Positions 40,341 through 49,772 of a stretch of 49,772 nt of DNA are shown piece by piece. A program made the position numbers and the translations under genes. The stretch comes from Flavobacterium sp. (GTDB lineage Bacteria; Bacteroidota; Bacteroidia; Flavobacteriales; Flavobacteriaceae): contig QQUG01000062.1 of NCBI GenBank assembly GCA_008501705.1, positions 1 to 49,772 of the forward strand, written 5' to 3'. The notes below the pieces were generated by a model. The model did not search any database, was not told the origin of the DNA, and saw only the letters and a program-made list of their open reading frames with translations. Numbering within the stretch: position 1 is the first letter of the stretch; each line of letters opens with the position of its first letter.

Positions 40341-41801
40341 TTGAGCATTTTCAGGAAATTATTCAAGCAGACTTTTATCTACGGACTAGCCACCGTTTTA
40401 CCCAGAGCGCTTGGGATCGTTTTGGTGCCACTCTATGTTTCGGTTTTAGGGAAGGAACAATACGGCGTTTATGCCACCCTAATGGCTTTCCTCATATTAG
40501 GGAATGTACTGCTGTCCTACGGTATGGAAACTGCCTTTTTTCGGTATATTAATAAACATGATAGCCAGAAAGCGCTGGTCCAGTCTACTGCTTTAACATC
40601 GGTTGCGATCTCCACAGCTGTTTTCCTCGGCATTACGCTGTTTTTCAACAATTCATTGGCTGCTTTCCTGGACTTTAGAAGCGAATTTATTACCTATGGC
40701 CTTATCATCCTGGCACTGGACGCATTGGCTGTTCTGCCATTCGCCTGGTTTCGCGCCAACGAGAAACCCATGCGTTATGCGGTTATCAAGATCTTCAACG
40801 TGGCCATCAATCTCGGCCTTAACCTGTTCTTTTTCCTTGTATTACCGGGCTGGACCGAAAGCAATCCCGGATCATTTTGGGAATCCATTCTGTTAACCGA
40901 TACACGAGTGGCTTATGTATTTATCGCCAATCTTATTGCCAGCGCTATAACCCTACTTATAGTGTCTCCGCTGTATATACGTATCGGATTTAAATTTAGC
41001 CCTACTCTCTGGAAAGGAATGATTAAGTATGCGATGCCTGTCCTAATCGCCGGAATTGCCTTTTCAATTAACGAGGCCTTCGATAAGATATTACTGAAGT
41101 ATCTGCTTCCTGAAGATATTGCCGACGCAGAAGTTGGGGTTTACGCCGCCTGTTATAAACTGGGAGTTTTTATGACCCTTTTTGCCACGGCGTTCAGGCT
41201 GGGAATAGAACCTTTTTTCTTTAATCACGCCAGCGATGAGAATGCAAAACAGACCTATGCCACTATTACCAAGTACTTTACCATCTTCGGAAGTGCGATC
41301 CTGTTATTTGTGATCGTATATATAGATATTTTTAAGCGAATACTCATTCCGGACCCCAAGTTCTGGGACGCCCTGGTTGTTGTCCCCATCATTCTGCTGG
41401 CCAACCTGTGCCTGGGGATCTATCACAATCTATCCGTTTGGTATAAAGTTACAGACCGAACCCAGTATGGGGCCATAATTTCGGTAGTTGGGGCCATGAT
41501 CACACTTATTCTTAACCTCTTACTCATTCCCGTGATCAGCTATAAAGGCTCTGCCATTGCCACCCTCGCTGCCTACGGCAGTATGATGGTTATTTCGTAT
41601 ATCTTAGGTCAACGAAACTATGCAGTACCTTACAAGCTGAAAGCAATTGGAGGATACTTGATGTTATCGGTAGGTTTTTCGGCCTTGTCCTTTTATGTTT
41701 TCGATGGAAATTTAATCATTGGCTCAGCATTATTATTGGTATTTTTGTCCTGGATATTTATTTCTGAAAAGAAACAACTTAAGCGCATATTGAAGAGATG
41801 A
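40341..41801 (+). CDS. Oligosaccharide flippase family protein (second flippase in window)
   Basis: Multi-[41 protein letters not shown] start. Confidence 0.85.
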   Translation: MSIFRKLFKQTFIYGLATVLPRALGIVLVPLYVSVLGKEQYGVYATLMAFLILGNVLLSYGMETAFFRYINKHDSQKALVQSTALTSVAISTAVFLGITLFFNNSLAAFLDFRSEFITYGLIILALDALAVLPFAWFRANEKPMRYAVIKIFNVAINLGLNLFFFLVLPGWTESNPGSFWESILLTDTRVAYVFIANLIASAITLLIVSPLYIRIGFKFSPTLWKGMIKYAMPVLIAGIAFSINEAFDKILLKYLLPEDIADAEVGVYAACYKLGVFMTLFATAFRLGIEPFFFNHASDENAKQTYATITKYFTIFGSAILLFVIVYIDIFKRILIPDPKFWDALVVVPIILLANLCLGIYHNLSVWYKVTDRTQYGAIISVVGAMITLILNLLLIPVISYKGSAIATLAAYGSMMVISYILGQRNYAVPYKLKAIGGYLMLSVGFSALSFYVFDGNLIIGSALLLVFLSWIFISEKKQLKRILKR

Positions 41802-42232
41802 AGATTAGAATAGTAAATACTTCGGAACATCCACTTCCACATTATGAGACCATTTATTCTGCCGGAATGGATCTTCGGGCCCATGTCCCCGAACCGTCCA
41901 CTTTACAGCCCCTGGAGCGCGCTATTGTGAAAACAGGCTTATTTATCGAGCTGCCTATTGGTTACGAAGCCCAGGTTCGTCCAAGAAGCGGCCTTGCTGC
42001 CAGGAAAGGCATCACGGTATTGAATTCACCAGGGACCATAGATGCAGATTATCGTGGCGAGATAGGGGTTATTTTGGTTAACCTTTCCAACGAGCCATTT
42101 ACTATCGAGAATGGTGAACGGATCGCCCAGTTGGTCATTGCGAAACACGAGCGCGCCATTTGGGAAGAAGTGGATGAATTATCGGAAACCGAGAGAGGAA
42201 CAGGAGGCTTTGGAAGCACCGGAGTACAATAA
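41798..42232 (+). CDS. dut: dUTP diphosphatase
   Basis: [54 protein letters not shown] overlap with upstream CDS. Confidence 0.96.
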   Translation: MKIRIVNTSEHPLPHYETIYSAGMDLRAHVPEPSTLQPLERAIVKTGLFIELPIGYEAQVRPRSGLAARKGITVLNSPGTIDADYRGEIGVILVNLSNEPFTIENGERIAQLVIAKHERAIWEEVDELSETERGTGGFGSTGVQ

Positions 42233-42260
42233 AACGTAAGATTAATACTGAAACTAATTT

Positions 42261-43277
42261 ATGAAGATCATTGTCCCAATGGCTGGCCGCGGATCGCGAC
42301 TACGCCCTCATACCTTAACAATTCCTAAACCGTTAATTCCCGTTGCCGGACGCCCCATAGTGCATCAACTGGTTACAGAAATTGCTCATATCCTGAAGGA
42401 GGAGATCGATGAGATCGCGTTCATCCTGGGAGATCCGGCATTTTTTGGAGATGAGGTTGTGGCAAATCTTGAGAAACTGGCTAACGAACTCGGGGCCAGT
42501 TGTAGTATTTACAGACAACTGGTTCCCAAAGGCACCGGACATGCCATTATGTGTGCCGAACCCTCACTTTCGGGCCCGGCGGTGATCGCATACGCAGACA
42601 CCCTTATTCTTGCCGATTTCGACCTTGACAGGGAGGCCGATAGTGTGATCTGGACCAAGAAAGTAGAAAATCCGGAGGCCTACGGAGTGGTAAAACTAAA
42701 CGAGAGGAACGAGATCGTTGAATTGGTAGAAAAGCCCTCCCAATTTGTGAGCGATCAGGCCGTAATAGGTATTTACTACTTTAAGGATGTAGCCGTTTTA
42801 AAGAATGAATTACAGTATGTACTGGACAATAATATCATTCATGGCGGGGAGTATCAGATAAACGACGGGATCTTGCGAATGATCGATAATGGGAAAGTGT
42901 TTAAAACAGGAACTGTGGACGAATGGATGGATTGCGGAAATAAGGAAGTTACTGTTGAAACCAATGCCAGAATGCTCGATATTCTGTCTAAAAAAGACGC
43001 ATACTTAGTAGCAGACAACATCACTACCGAAAACTCACAGATCATTCCACCTTGCTTTATTGGTGAAGGCGTTGTTCTAAAAAACACCGTGCTGGGGCCT
43101 CATGTTTCTGTGGGAGAAGGCACAATAATTGAGGATAGTACCGTTAAGAATAGTATAATTCAGACGGAGGCGGTCATAAAAAATGCTACTTTAGACAATG
43201 CTATGATTGGCAATTACGCCACCTTCGATGGGAATTTCACCAATGTAAGCATTGGAGATTATTCAGAATTAAAATGA
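42261..43277 (+). CDS. Sugar-phosphate nucleotidyltransferase with C-terminal left-handed beta-helix
   Basis: MKIIVPMAGRGSRLRPHTLTIPKPLIPVAGRPI; C-terminal hexapeptide-like repeats. Confidence 0.9.
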   Translation: MKIIVPMAGRGSRLRPHTLTIPKPLIPVAGRPIVHQLVTEIAHILKEEIDEIAFILGDPAFFGDEVVANLEKLANELGASCSIYRQLVPKGTGHAIMCAEPSLSGPAVIAYADTLILADFDLDREADSVIWTKKVENPEAYGVVKLNERNEIVELVEKPSQFVSDQAVIGIYYFKDVAVLKNELQYVLDNNIIHGGEYQINDGILRMIDNGKVFKTGTVDEWMDCGNKEVTVETNARMLDILSKKDAYLVADNITTENSQIIPPCFIGEGVVLKNTVLGPHVSVGEGTIIEDSTVKNSIIQTEAVIKNATLDNAMIGNYATFDGNFTNVSIGDYSELK

Positions 43278-44644
43278 TAAAAAAACACTCATATCTGCTT
43301 CTATTATTGGTTGTGGTCTTCCATATTACGGGCAGTATGTTCGCTCAGGAGGAGGAACCACCTACCGACGATCTGGGAAATGTGAGTGACGCTTTTCAGG
43401 AGAATTTCTTCGAAGGCCTGAAACAAAAGGGGATCGAGAATTATGAATTGGCATTAACCGCACTTCGAAAGGCGGAAATGGTTGCCAAAGGAGACAAAGA
43501 GAATACTGCTGTGGTTCGTTTTGAAATGGGAAAGAATTTCGCCTATTTAAAGCAGTATGAAGAAGCCGAAAGTATGTATAACCTGGTGTTGGAAAGTATG
43601 GGCGAGCGTCTGGACGTACTTGAAGCCCTTTACGATGTGTATTACCAGCAACAGAATTATAATGCGGCTATTCCCCTGGTTGAAAAACTTACCAAATACG
43701 ATACCGATTACAAAGAGGATCTTGCCAATCTATACCACCTTACTCAACAATATGACAAGGCATTGGAGATCCTGGATGAACTAGACGAGGATTGGGGAGA
43801 AAGTGTTCTTCGGAATGCACTGCGCCGCCAGATCTATAAAGTTACAGGAAATACCGAAGGAGCCATAACAAACCTGGAGGATAAGATAGATAAGAACCCC
43901 AAGAAAGAACAGGATTACCTTAATCTGATCTTTCTATACAGTGAACAGGGTGATTCTAAAAAAGCATATGAAACAGCTCAGCAACTCTTGAAGAATCAAC
44001 CGGACTCCGAATTAGTGCATCTGGCACTCTATAAATTTTATCTGGACGACGGGGAAGTAGAAAAGGCCTTACATTCTATGGAGATAGTGTTCTCCTCTAA
44101 TGTAATAGACAAAGACAGCAAGTATCGTGTGCTGGGGGATTTTATAGGATTTGCTAACCAACATCCCGGATATGAGGACAGACTGGAGGCCGTTGTTGGG
44201 TCTTTCAGCGATGAAAATTCCGGACAGGTTTACGAACAGCTGGGACTTTATTACCTGGCTAAAGAACAAAAGGAAAAGGCGCTTCAGTTTTATGAAAAAG
44301 GAATGGCTAACGACAGAGATAATTATAGCCTGGTGAAAAACACCTTGTTATTACAGATCGAATTTAAAAAATACAGCGAAGCAGCCGTCGCCAGCGCCGA
44401 GGCTCTGGAGATATTCCCTGCGCAACCTTTGTTATATCTTATAAACGGAGTGGCTAATATAGAATTGGGAAATCCCGATGAAGCGATAGAAAGTTTAGAA
44501 ACCGGAACCGATTATCTGTTAGACGATCTTAAAATGGAAAAGGATTTCTATGAACAGTTGAGTATTGCCTATTCTAATAAAGGCAATGAGGCAAAAGCCA
44601 TATCATTTGCAAAGAAAGCTTCAGAAATTAACATAGCGAATTGA
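43274..44644 (+). CDS. Secreted tetratricopeptide repeat protein
   Basis: Signal peptide followed by multiple TPR-like repeats. Confidence 0.8.
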   Translation: MIKKHSYLLLLLVVVFHITGSMFAQEEEPPTDDLGNVSDAFQENFFEGLKQKGIENYELALTALRKAEMVAKGDKENTAVVRFEMGKNFAYLKQYEEAESMYNLVLESMGERLDVLEALYDVYYQQQNYNAAIPLVEKLTKYDTDYKEDLANLYHLTQQYDKALEILDELDEDWGESVLRNALRRQIYKVTGNTEGAITNLEDKIDKNPKKEQDYLNLIFLYSEQGDSKKAYETAQQLLKNQPDSELVHLALYKFYLDDGEVEKALHSMEIVFSSNVIDKDSKYRVLGDFIGFANQHPGYEDRLEAVVGSFSDENSGQVYEQLGLYYLAKEQKEKALQFYEKGMANDRDNYSLVKNTLLLQIEFKKYSEAAVASAEALEIFPAQPLLYLINGVANIELGNPDEAIESLETGTDYLLDDLKMEKDFYEQLSIAYSNKGNEAKAISFAKKASEINIAN

Positions 44645-44646
44645 TC

Positions 44647-45426
44647 ATGAGAAAGAGTTTATTATTTCTGTTTATACTTGTGCTCTTACATTCCTGTAAA
44701 GGGCTGAAAGGGGTTAACGGTACCGAAACTGCTAATGCATCGCTGCAGGCAAAGGACATAATCTCTACCCACAAGCTAGCCTCGCCAAAATTCTCTACCA
44801 TGGCGGGCAGGATCAAAGTGGAATATGAGGATGAAAAGAAATCGCAAAGCATGACGGTTAGCCTGAGGATGGAGAAAGATAAAAAGATATGGATAAAAGC
44901 TTCGCTGTTGGGAATTACCCTTGCAAAAGTCTTTATCACACCCGAAAAAGTGAGTTATTACGAAACTATTTCAAACACCTATTTCGACGGAGATTTCAGG
45001 TTGCTAAGTAAATGGTTGGGAACCGATGTTGATTTTGAAAAAACCCAGGCTATATTACTGGGCCAGACGATGTTCAATATGAATAAAAGCACCTATACTT
45101 CAGAGGTAGTGAACAACAAATACAAGCTATCTCCCAAACGGCAGCTCGAGAATTTCATTCATAGCTTATTCCTCAATCCGGATAACTTTAAAGTTGCCTC
45201 TGCCAGCTTGTCCCAGCCTCAAGCTAACAGGATGCTAACAGTGAACTACGGCCCGTATCAGCAGATTGAAGGAGCATTCTATCCTTCAGAGATTTCGATC
45301 AACTCTAAGGAAGGGGATTCGCGAACAAAAATAGAGGTCACTTACAGAAAAATAGACCTGAACGTTTCGGTGAGTTTTCCTTTCGACATACCACAGGGTT
45401 TTGAACCAATAGACCTTGGCCGATGA
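44647..45426 (+). CDS. DUF4292-type lipoprotein
   Basis: Lipobox LLHSC; LolB-like fold pattern; family name from recall. Confidence 0.7.
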   Translation: MRKSLLFLFILVLLHSCKGLKGVNGTETANASLQAKDIISTHKLASPKFSTMAGRIKVEYEDEKKSQSMTVSLRMEKDKKIWIKASLLGITLAKVFITPEKVSYYETISNTYFDGDFRLLSKWLGTDVDFEKTQAILLGQTMFNMNKSTYTSEVVNNKYKLSPKRQLENFIHSLFLNPDNFKVASASLSQPQANRMLTVNYGPYQQIEGAFYPSEISINSKEGDSRTKIEVTYRKIDLNVSVSFPFDIPQGFEPIDLGR

Positions 45427-46655
45427 AACAGATAAAGTTATTCCTCACAGTGCTCTGCTGCCTGATTCTCGCTACGGCCTCAATGCATGCTCAGTCTAAA
45501 AAACAGCAGGAACTGGAAGCGAAGAGACAGGCTATCATGGAGGAGATCAAGCAAATAAACTCACTACTTTTCAAGACCAGGGGTGAGCAAAAGTCTGTGT
45601 TGACCCAGGTAGAGGACCTAGATCAACGCATCAGGGCTACAGAGAATCTCATTCGTGTTACCAACCAGCAGGCTAACCTGTTAACCAGGGAGATCAATGA
45701 TAATCTCAACAAAATGGAGACGCTTAGGGAAGAGTTAAGGTCTCTCAAGGAGGACTATGCCGCTATGATCAAGAAGTCGTACAAAAGCAGGTCCCAGCAA
45801 AGCAGGGTGATGTTTCTCTTGTCATCAGACGACTTTCTGCAGGCGTATAAAAGGCTTCAGTATATGAAACAGTACGCCAAGCATAGAAAAGAGCAGGGAG
45901 AAAGAATTAAAGAAAAGACGGACCAGCTCCAGCTCCTTAATGCCGGACTGATCGAGCAGAAGAATCAGAAGCAATTATTAATAGAGCAGAATAAAAAAAC
46001 CAGGCTAACCCTGGCTAAAGAAAAGAAGGATCAGGAGGCGCTAATAGCATCTTTGAAGAAGGATGAGGGTAAATTTGCTGCTCAGATAAGAACCAAGCAA
46101 CGGGAAGCAGATGCTATCGATAAACAGATCGATGCCATCATCAAGGCTGCTATTGCCGAATCTAATAACAGCTCAGACACCAAGGTAACCAGGGGAACGG
46201 CCGAAACTTTTGCCATGACCGCCGAGGCAAAAGCCCTGGCGGCAAATTTCAGTACCAACAAGGGCAAATTACCCTGGCCGGTGGAAAAGGGTGTGGTGAT
46301 ACGCCGATATGGAAACCAGAGGCATCCTCAATTACCCAATATAACCACTTTTAGCAGCGGTGTTGAGATCGCCACCGAAAAAAATGCAAAGGCCAGAGCT
46401 GTATTCAATGGTGAAGTCTTCCAGGTACAGAAATCGAAACAAGGTATTATGGCTGTGTTTGTAAGACATGGAAATTATATTTCTGTTTATTATAACCTGG
46501 AGAGCTTGGCAGTAAAGAAAGGGGATAAGGTAAGTACCAAACAGGAATTGGGGACAATTTTCACCAATGGACTCACCGGAAAAACCGTATTGAAATTCCT
46601 CATCTATCAGAACAGCAGCCGTTTAAATCCTGCCGATTGGGTTTATAAGATGTAA
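45423..46655 (+). CDS. EnvC-like murein hydrolase activator, M23 family
   Basis: Signal peptide, long coiled coil, C-terminal degenerate M23 domain (GVVIRRYGNQRHPQLPNITTFSSGVEI). Confidence 0.88.
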   Translation: MKQIKLFLTVLCCLILATASMHAQSKKQQELEAKRQAIMEEIKQINSLLFKTRGEQKSVLTQVEDLDQRIRATENLIRVTNQQANLLTREINDNLNKMETLREELRSLKEDYAAMIKKSYKSRSQQSRVMFLLSSDDFLQAYKRLQYMKQYAKHRKEQGERIKEKTDQLQLLNAGLIEQKNQKQLLIEQNKKTRLTLAKEKKDQEALIASLKKDEGKFAAQIRTKQREADAIDKQIDAIIKAAIAESNNSSDTKVTRGTAETFAMTAEAKALAANFSTNKGKLPWPVEKGVVIRRYGNQRHPQLPNITTFSSGVEIATEKNAKARAVFNGEVFQVQKSKQGIMAVFVRHGNYISVYYNLESLAVKKGDKVSTKQELGTIFTNGLTGKTVLKFLIYQNSSRLNPADWVYKM

Positions 46656-46656
46656 T

Positions 46657-46689
46657 AAAAAAAGGGAGCCATTCGGCTCCCTTTTTTTA
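46657..46689. terminator. Bidirectional intrinsic terminator
   Basis: AAAAAAAGGGAGCC-ATTC-GGCTCCCTTTTTTT between convergent genes. Confidence 0.9.
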
Positions 46690-46705
46690 TTGAGAATGAT
46701 CTCTC

Positions 46706-49450
46706 TTATTTGATCACCAATTTCTTGGTTGTTGATTGTCCGTCAATTTCAATAGTAACAAAGTACAACCCGGTACGATAGCTAGACACATTAAGTGTAG
46801 CTTCACTTGTACCATTTAGGGCTTTTTCGTTAATTGTTTGAAGTGTTTGACCGAGACTATTAACAATTGTAATTTCAAAATTGCTAAAGTTGGTATCGCT
46901 TAACGAGATAGTTACCTGGTCTGATGCAGGGTTAGGAGACATCACGATGTTTCCTAAAACTATATCTTCCACACCAAGAGGATCGCAATCTAACAATCCA
47001 CTAGAATGAATTTTGGCAACTGTACGTAGCGTTCTCCATCCTTCGGTTGTGTTTCTGGCTACAACTGCATACCAGAAATCTGTGTTCTCACCGTCAACGA
47101 TAGGAACCGTAATTTCGGTATCTGTAGTTGTTCCAACAACTTCCATATACTCGTCACCAAGCATGTACAGATCGTATTCCTCTGCGTCTGGAAGTGCTAT
47201 CCAACTAATAGTTGCTGTGGTTTCACAAACTTGAATGGCATCTACACCACCCACTATGCCGGCTAATGAGAATACATCGTCGCTGGTATCGGAGAATGCA
47301 CCACTGGAAATTCTAACCAGAGCTTCTCCGGTTACATCATTAGGAACACTCCACTCATAGTTTGTTACTGTAGAAGCTGCGTTACCAATAGTATTCCAAT
47401 TAGAACCATTATCTGTTGAATATTCAAGAAGGAAGTTACCAGTTGTATTTGTAGCATCCCAGTGAATGATATGAGTACCAACATTAAGAAGTGCTTCTCC
47501 GCCATTTGGATAGGTAAGCACCAGGTTATCCGTGATTATCTCGTATACTACGTAGTAGTCCTGAGGTCCTACTGGTACATTGAAACCTGTAATGTCGATA
47601 TCGTAGTCTCCGGCAGCCGGGTTGTTGATCAATACCTGTTCCATATTGTTCAGGTGATCAGGACCATTGGTTGCAGGAGTATCAAGATTTACGGGATTAG
47701 GCGTATGATCAAGTACCCATGGTAAATGAGTTCCTGAAGATGGATCTGTAACTACAAGATCAAGATCATTTACCAAGGCAGGGTCTGCACCGGGCGTTGC
47801 AGCCGGATCAGACCAGTATACCATAAATCTCACTTGTGTGGTATTTGCTGGCACGTTGATCGTGTGTGTATTAGTTAAACCTTGAGCAACTGTACTACTT
47901 AGGTATCTGTCATCCTGAAGTAAGAGTGCTGCTCTGTTGGCATTAACAAGTCCCCATCCAAATTTGAAATCGGGACCTACATTACCCATATCGTTGGCAG
48001 TATTCAATAAGGCTGCTTTTATAAGTGCAGATTCTGGAAATGCTCCCGCATTTTCTTCCATATAAACCTGGTATAACTGAGCAGAAACACCGGCAATACC
48101 GGGTGACGCAGCAGAAGTTCCACCAAATGTCTGATAGGTGTTATTTTGGTTTGTAGAGATCTGTCCTTGTCCGTGAGCAGAGATATCTGGTTTGATTCTT
48201 CCGTCATGAGCAGGACCACGGCTACTTGAGCTTACAAGTACTCCATCTTCAAAAAGGTTGGCAGTAGCGATTACGTTCTTTCCTTGCTTGTGACCTCCAG
48301 TGATATTACCCCACTGATTTCCTGCTCCATATCCACAGTCAAGACCGTTGGAATTTCCGGCAGAGAATACATGCAGTAAGGTAGGAATGGTATTAATTTG
48401 TGTATCTACAGTTTGTGTAATACTGGTATAACCCGCATTACATCCATTACTGTAAGACGAATTAGTTACCTGAACATCGCCATTGTTAATTAGTGTTACT
48501 GTATTGCCATCAAGGAAATTCGCGGCATATTGAACTACAAAAAGATCTGATCCAGCGGCCATTCCCCGGTTGAGTGCATTTAAATTACCTGCACCGGCCA
48601 TAATTCCGGATACACCGTCACCATGACTAGATCCATTGGCAACTGGATTAAGCGGGCCGTTATGACGTCCCTGGAAATCGATATGAGGTCCTACAGGGCC
48701 ATCATCACGACACAGAGTTCCTACACCCAAACCGGTAAAGTTGTTTCCTCCTGGGGTTTGAGTATCCAGAAGGTTAGCTCTGTGGATCGTACGACCTTTT
48801 TCACTATCGGGAACCGAAGGCGCAACAATAACCTCCACCCATTTAACATATGGCTGGCTTGAAAGCGTCTCAAGGCAGTCGTTAGGAATTACAAGATCGA
48901 TATTATTTGATCCGGCATACTGTTGCTTTACTGAAATCTGCTGAGTTGCCAGGTCGGCAATTACAAACTGAGCGTCAACATAAGGATAATACTGTAACGT
49001 AACTACGTAATTTTCGCCATCTGTAGCCCAGTTACCAATATTGCCGTTTTTAAGGTCTTCCGAAAGCTTAAATCTGCCTTCCACAGGTACTATAGATCGA
49101 ACCCCATTGTTCTGTAAAAAAGAAATAGAGGTGTTTTCCGGAAAACGGAATAAGTAAGTGTGGTGCGGAATATAGCTGATCAAATCAAGCCCATTTGCAG
49201 CAAACAGGTCCTGAACACTTTGCGATGGCGTTTCATAGAATTGAACCCAACCGATGTAGCCGTCGCGCAAGTGCGCAGATTCGGGAAATTGATTCCACTG
49301 AAAGGTATCAATATTCTCCGGCATTTCGATTGTTTCATCCTGAAACGTGATCGTGTATGAATTTTGGGCAGATGCTAATGCGAAGGCAAATATCATGACC
49401 AAAAAACTTACACTTTTCCGATTAATCGAGAAAAAGGTAAAGTTTTTCAT
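46706..49450 (-). CDS. Secreted S8 family serine peptidase with T9SS type A sorting domain
   Basis: SHGDGVSGIMAG (His), FGGTSAASPGIAGV (Ser); C-terminal MSPNPASDQVTISLSD...GLYFVTIEIDGQSTTKKLVIK T9SS domain; start at internal Met MKNFTFF. Confidence 0.9.
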   Translation of the reverse strand: MKNFTFFSINRKSVSFLVMIFAFALASAQNSYTITFQDETIEMPENIDTFQWNQFPESAHLRDGYIGWVQFYETPSQSVQDLFAANGLDLISYIPHHTYLFRFPENTSISFLQNNGVRSIVPVEGRFKLSEDLKNGNIGNWATDGENYVVTLQYYPYVDAQFVIADLATQQISVKQQYAGSNNIDLVIPNDCLETLSSQPYVKWVEVIVAPSVPDSEKGRTIHRANLLDTQTPGGNNFTGLGVGTLCRDDGPVGPHIDFQGRHNGPLNPVANGSSHGDGVSGIMAGAGNLNALNRGMAAGSDLFVVQYAANFLDGNTVTLINNGDVQVTNSSYSNGCNAGYTSITQTVDTQINTIPTLLHVFSAGNSNGLDCGYGAGNQWGNITGGHKQGKNVIATANLFEDGVLVSSSSRGPAHDGRIKPDISAHGQGQISTNQNNTYQTFGGTSAASPGIAGVSAQLYQVYMEENAGAFPESALIKAALLNTANDMGNVGPDFKFGWGLVNANRAALLLQDDRYLSSTVAQGLTNTHTINVPANTTQVRFMVYWSDPAATPGADPALVNDLDLVVTDPSSGTHLPWVLDHTPNPVNLDTPATNGPDHLNNMEQVLINNPAAGDYDIDITGFNVPVGPQDYYVVYEIITDNLVLTYPNGGEALLNVGTHIIHWDATNTTGNFLLEYSTDNGSNWNTIGNAASTVTNYEWSVPNDVTGEALVRISSGAFSDTSDDVFSLAGIVGGVDAIQVCETTATISWIALPDAEEYDLYMLGDEYMEVVGTTTDTEITVPIVDGENTDFWYAVVARNTTEGWRTLRTVAKIHSSGLLDCDPLGVEDIVLGNIVMSPNPASDQVTISLSDTNFSNFEITIVNSLGQTLQTINEKALNGTSEATLNVSSYRTGLYFVTIEIDGQSTTKKLVIK

Positions 49451-49528
49451 AGTTGATTTTTTAGAAAAATTAGAATTAGAATTAGAATGTATAGTTTTCA
49501 AATGTGATCAAAAAAAACATAAGAATTT

Positions 49529-49558
49529 CAAATATATTCAAAAGTGATAAAATAACAA
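49529..49558 (-). promoter_or_regulatory. Minus-strand promoter TTG-N19-TATATTTG for the S8 peptidase
   Basis: Plus-strand CAAATATA (49529-49536) and CAA (49556-49558) with 19-bp spacing. Confidence 0.6.
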
Positions 49559-49665
49559 TAGTTAAAACAGTTAAAAAACAGGAACTATGACAAGCTAATA
49601 CTCTATTAATCAACTGGATTTATTCTATCTAAAATCCTTATTTAAGCCAGCAGTTCGGCAGGAGA

Positions 49666-49772
49666 TTATTCGAACAGAGCCTTGAGTTCGGTCGCATCTT
49701 TTGGCGCCATTTTTCCAGCGAGGACAAGGCTAAGTTGTTTTCTTCTCAATGCCGCATCGAAACGTTTCTTTT
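49666..49772 (-). CDS. C-terminal end of an unidentified protein, truncated by window end
   Basis: Open frame ...KRFDAALRRKQLSLVLAGKMAPKDATELKALFE* reading into the window edge. Confidence 0.5.
   Translation of the reverse strand, partial: KKRFDAALRRKQLSLVLAGKMAPKDATELKALFE

Noticed and set aside
43274-44644. TPR repeats as a DNA repeat array
   Set aside because: Repetition is at protein level (degenerate TPRs), not a nucleotide repeat or CRISPR-like array.

Overview
The window is a chromosomal segment of a Bacteroidota genome, most likely Flavobacteriaceae. This rests on TAnnTTTG promoters, a T9SS sorting domain, PorW/SprE and many Bacteroidota-specific DUF families. From left to right it holds: (1) a conserved block with the end of a LysM protein, a DUF4837-type lipoprotein, TatA, an M23 peptidase, a GH3-family protein and a DUF6909-type protein with a nucleoside-phosphorylase-like C-terminus; (2) a large surface-polysaccharide locus at about 6.1-25.4 kb with rfbBACD, a Wzz-like protein, a Wzx flippase, two sulfotransferases, several glycosyltransferases, three O-antigen ligase/polymerase-like membrane proteins, Ugd plus UDP-xylose synthase, a polyprenyl sugar phosphotransferase and a CapK/PaaK-like adenylating enzyme; (3) purD, DUF6341/DUF6427/DUF4254-type proteins, a GT9 family protein, a ferredoxin-type oxidoreductase and SprE/PorW; (4) a bactofilin followed by an ATP synthase cluster (AtpZ-like, I-like, atpB-E-F-H-A-G) with no atpD or atpC; (5) a lipoprotein, a second flippase, dut, a nucleotidyltransferase, a TPR protein, a DUF4292-type protein and an EnvC-like peptidase; (6) a secreted S8 peptidase with a T9SS domain on the minus strand. 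No tRNA, rRNA, CRISPR array or transposon was recognised. The most notable observations are a T10 tract in the wzx flippase where loss of one T gives an immediate TAG stop, a terminator-like hairpin inside the atp operon between atpE and atpF, and the gene complement for a probable sulfated, xylose/rhamnose-containing polysaccharide with three Wzy/WaaL-like proteins. I did not find a convincing wholly new system.
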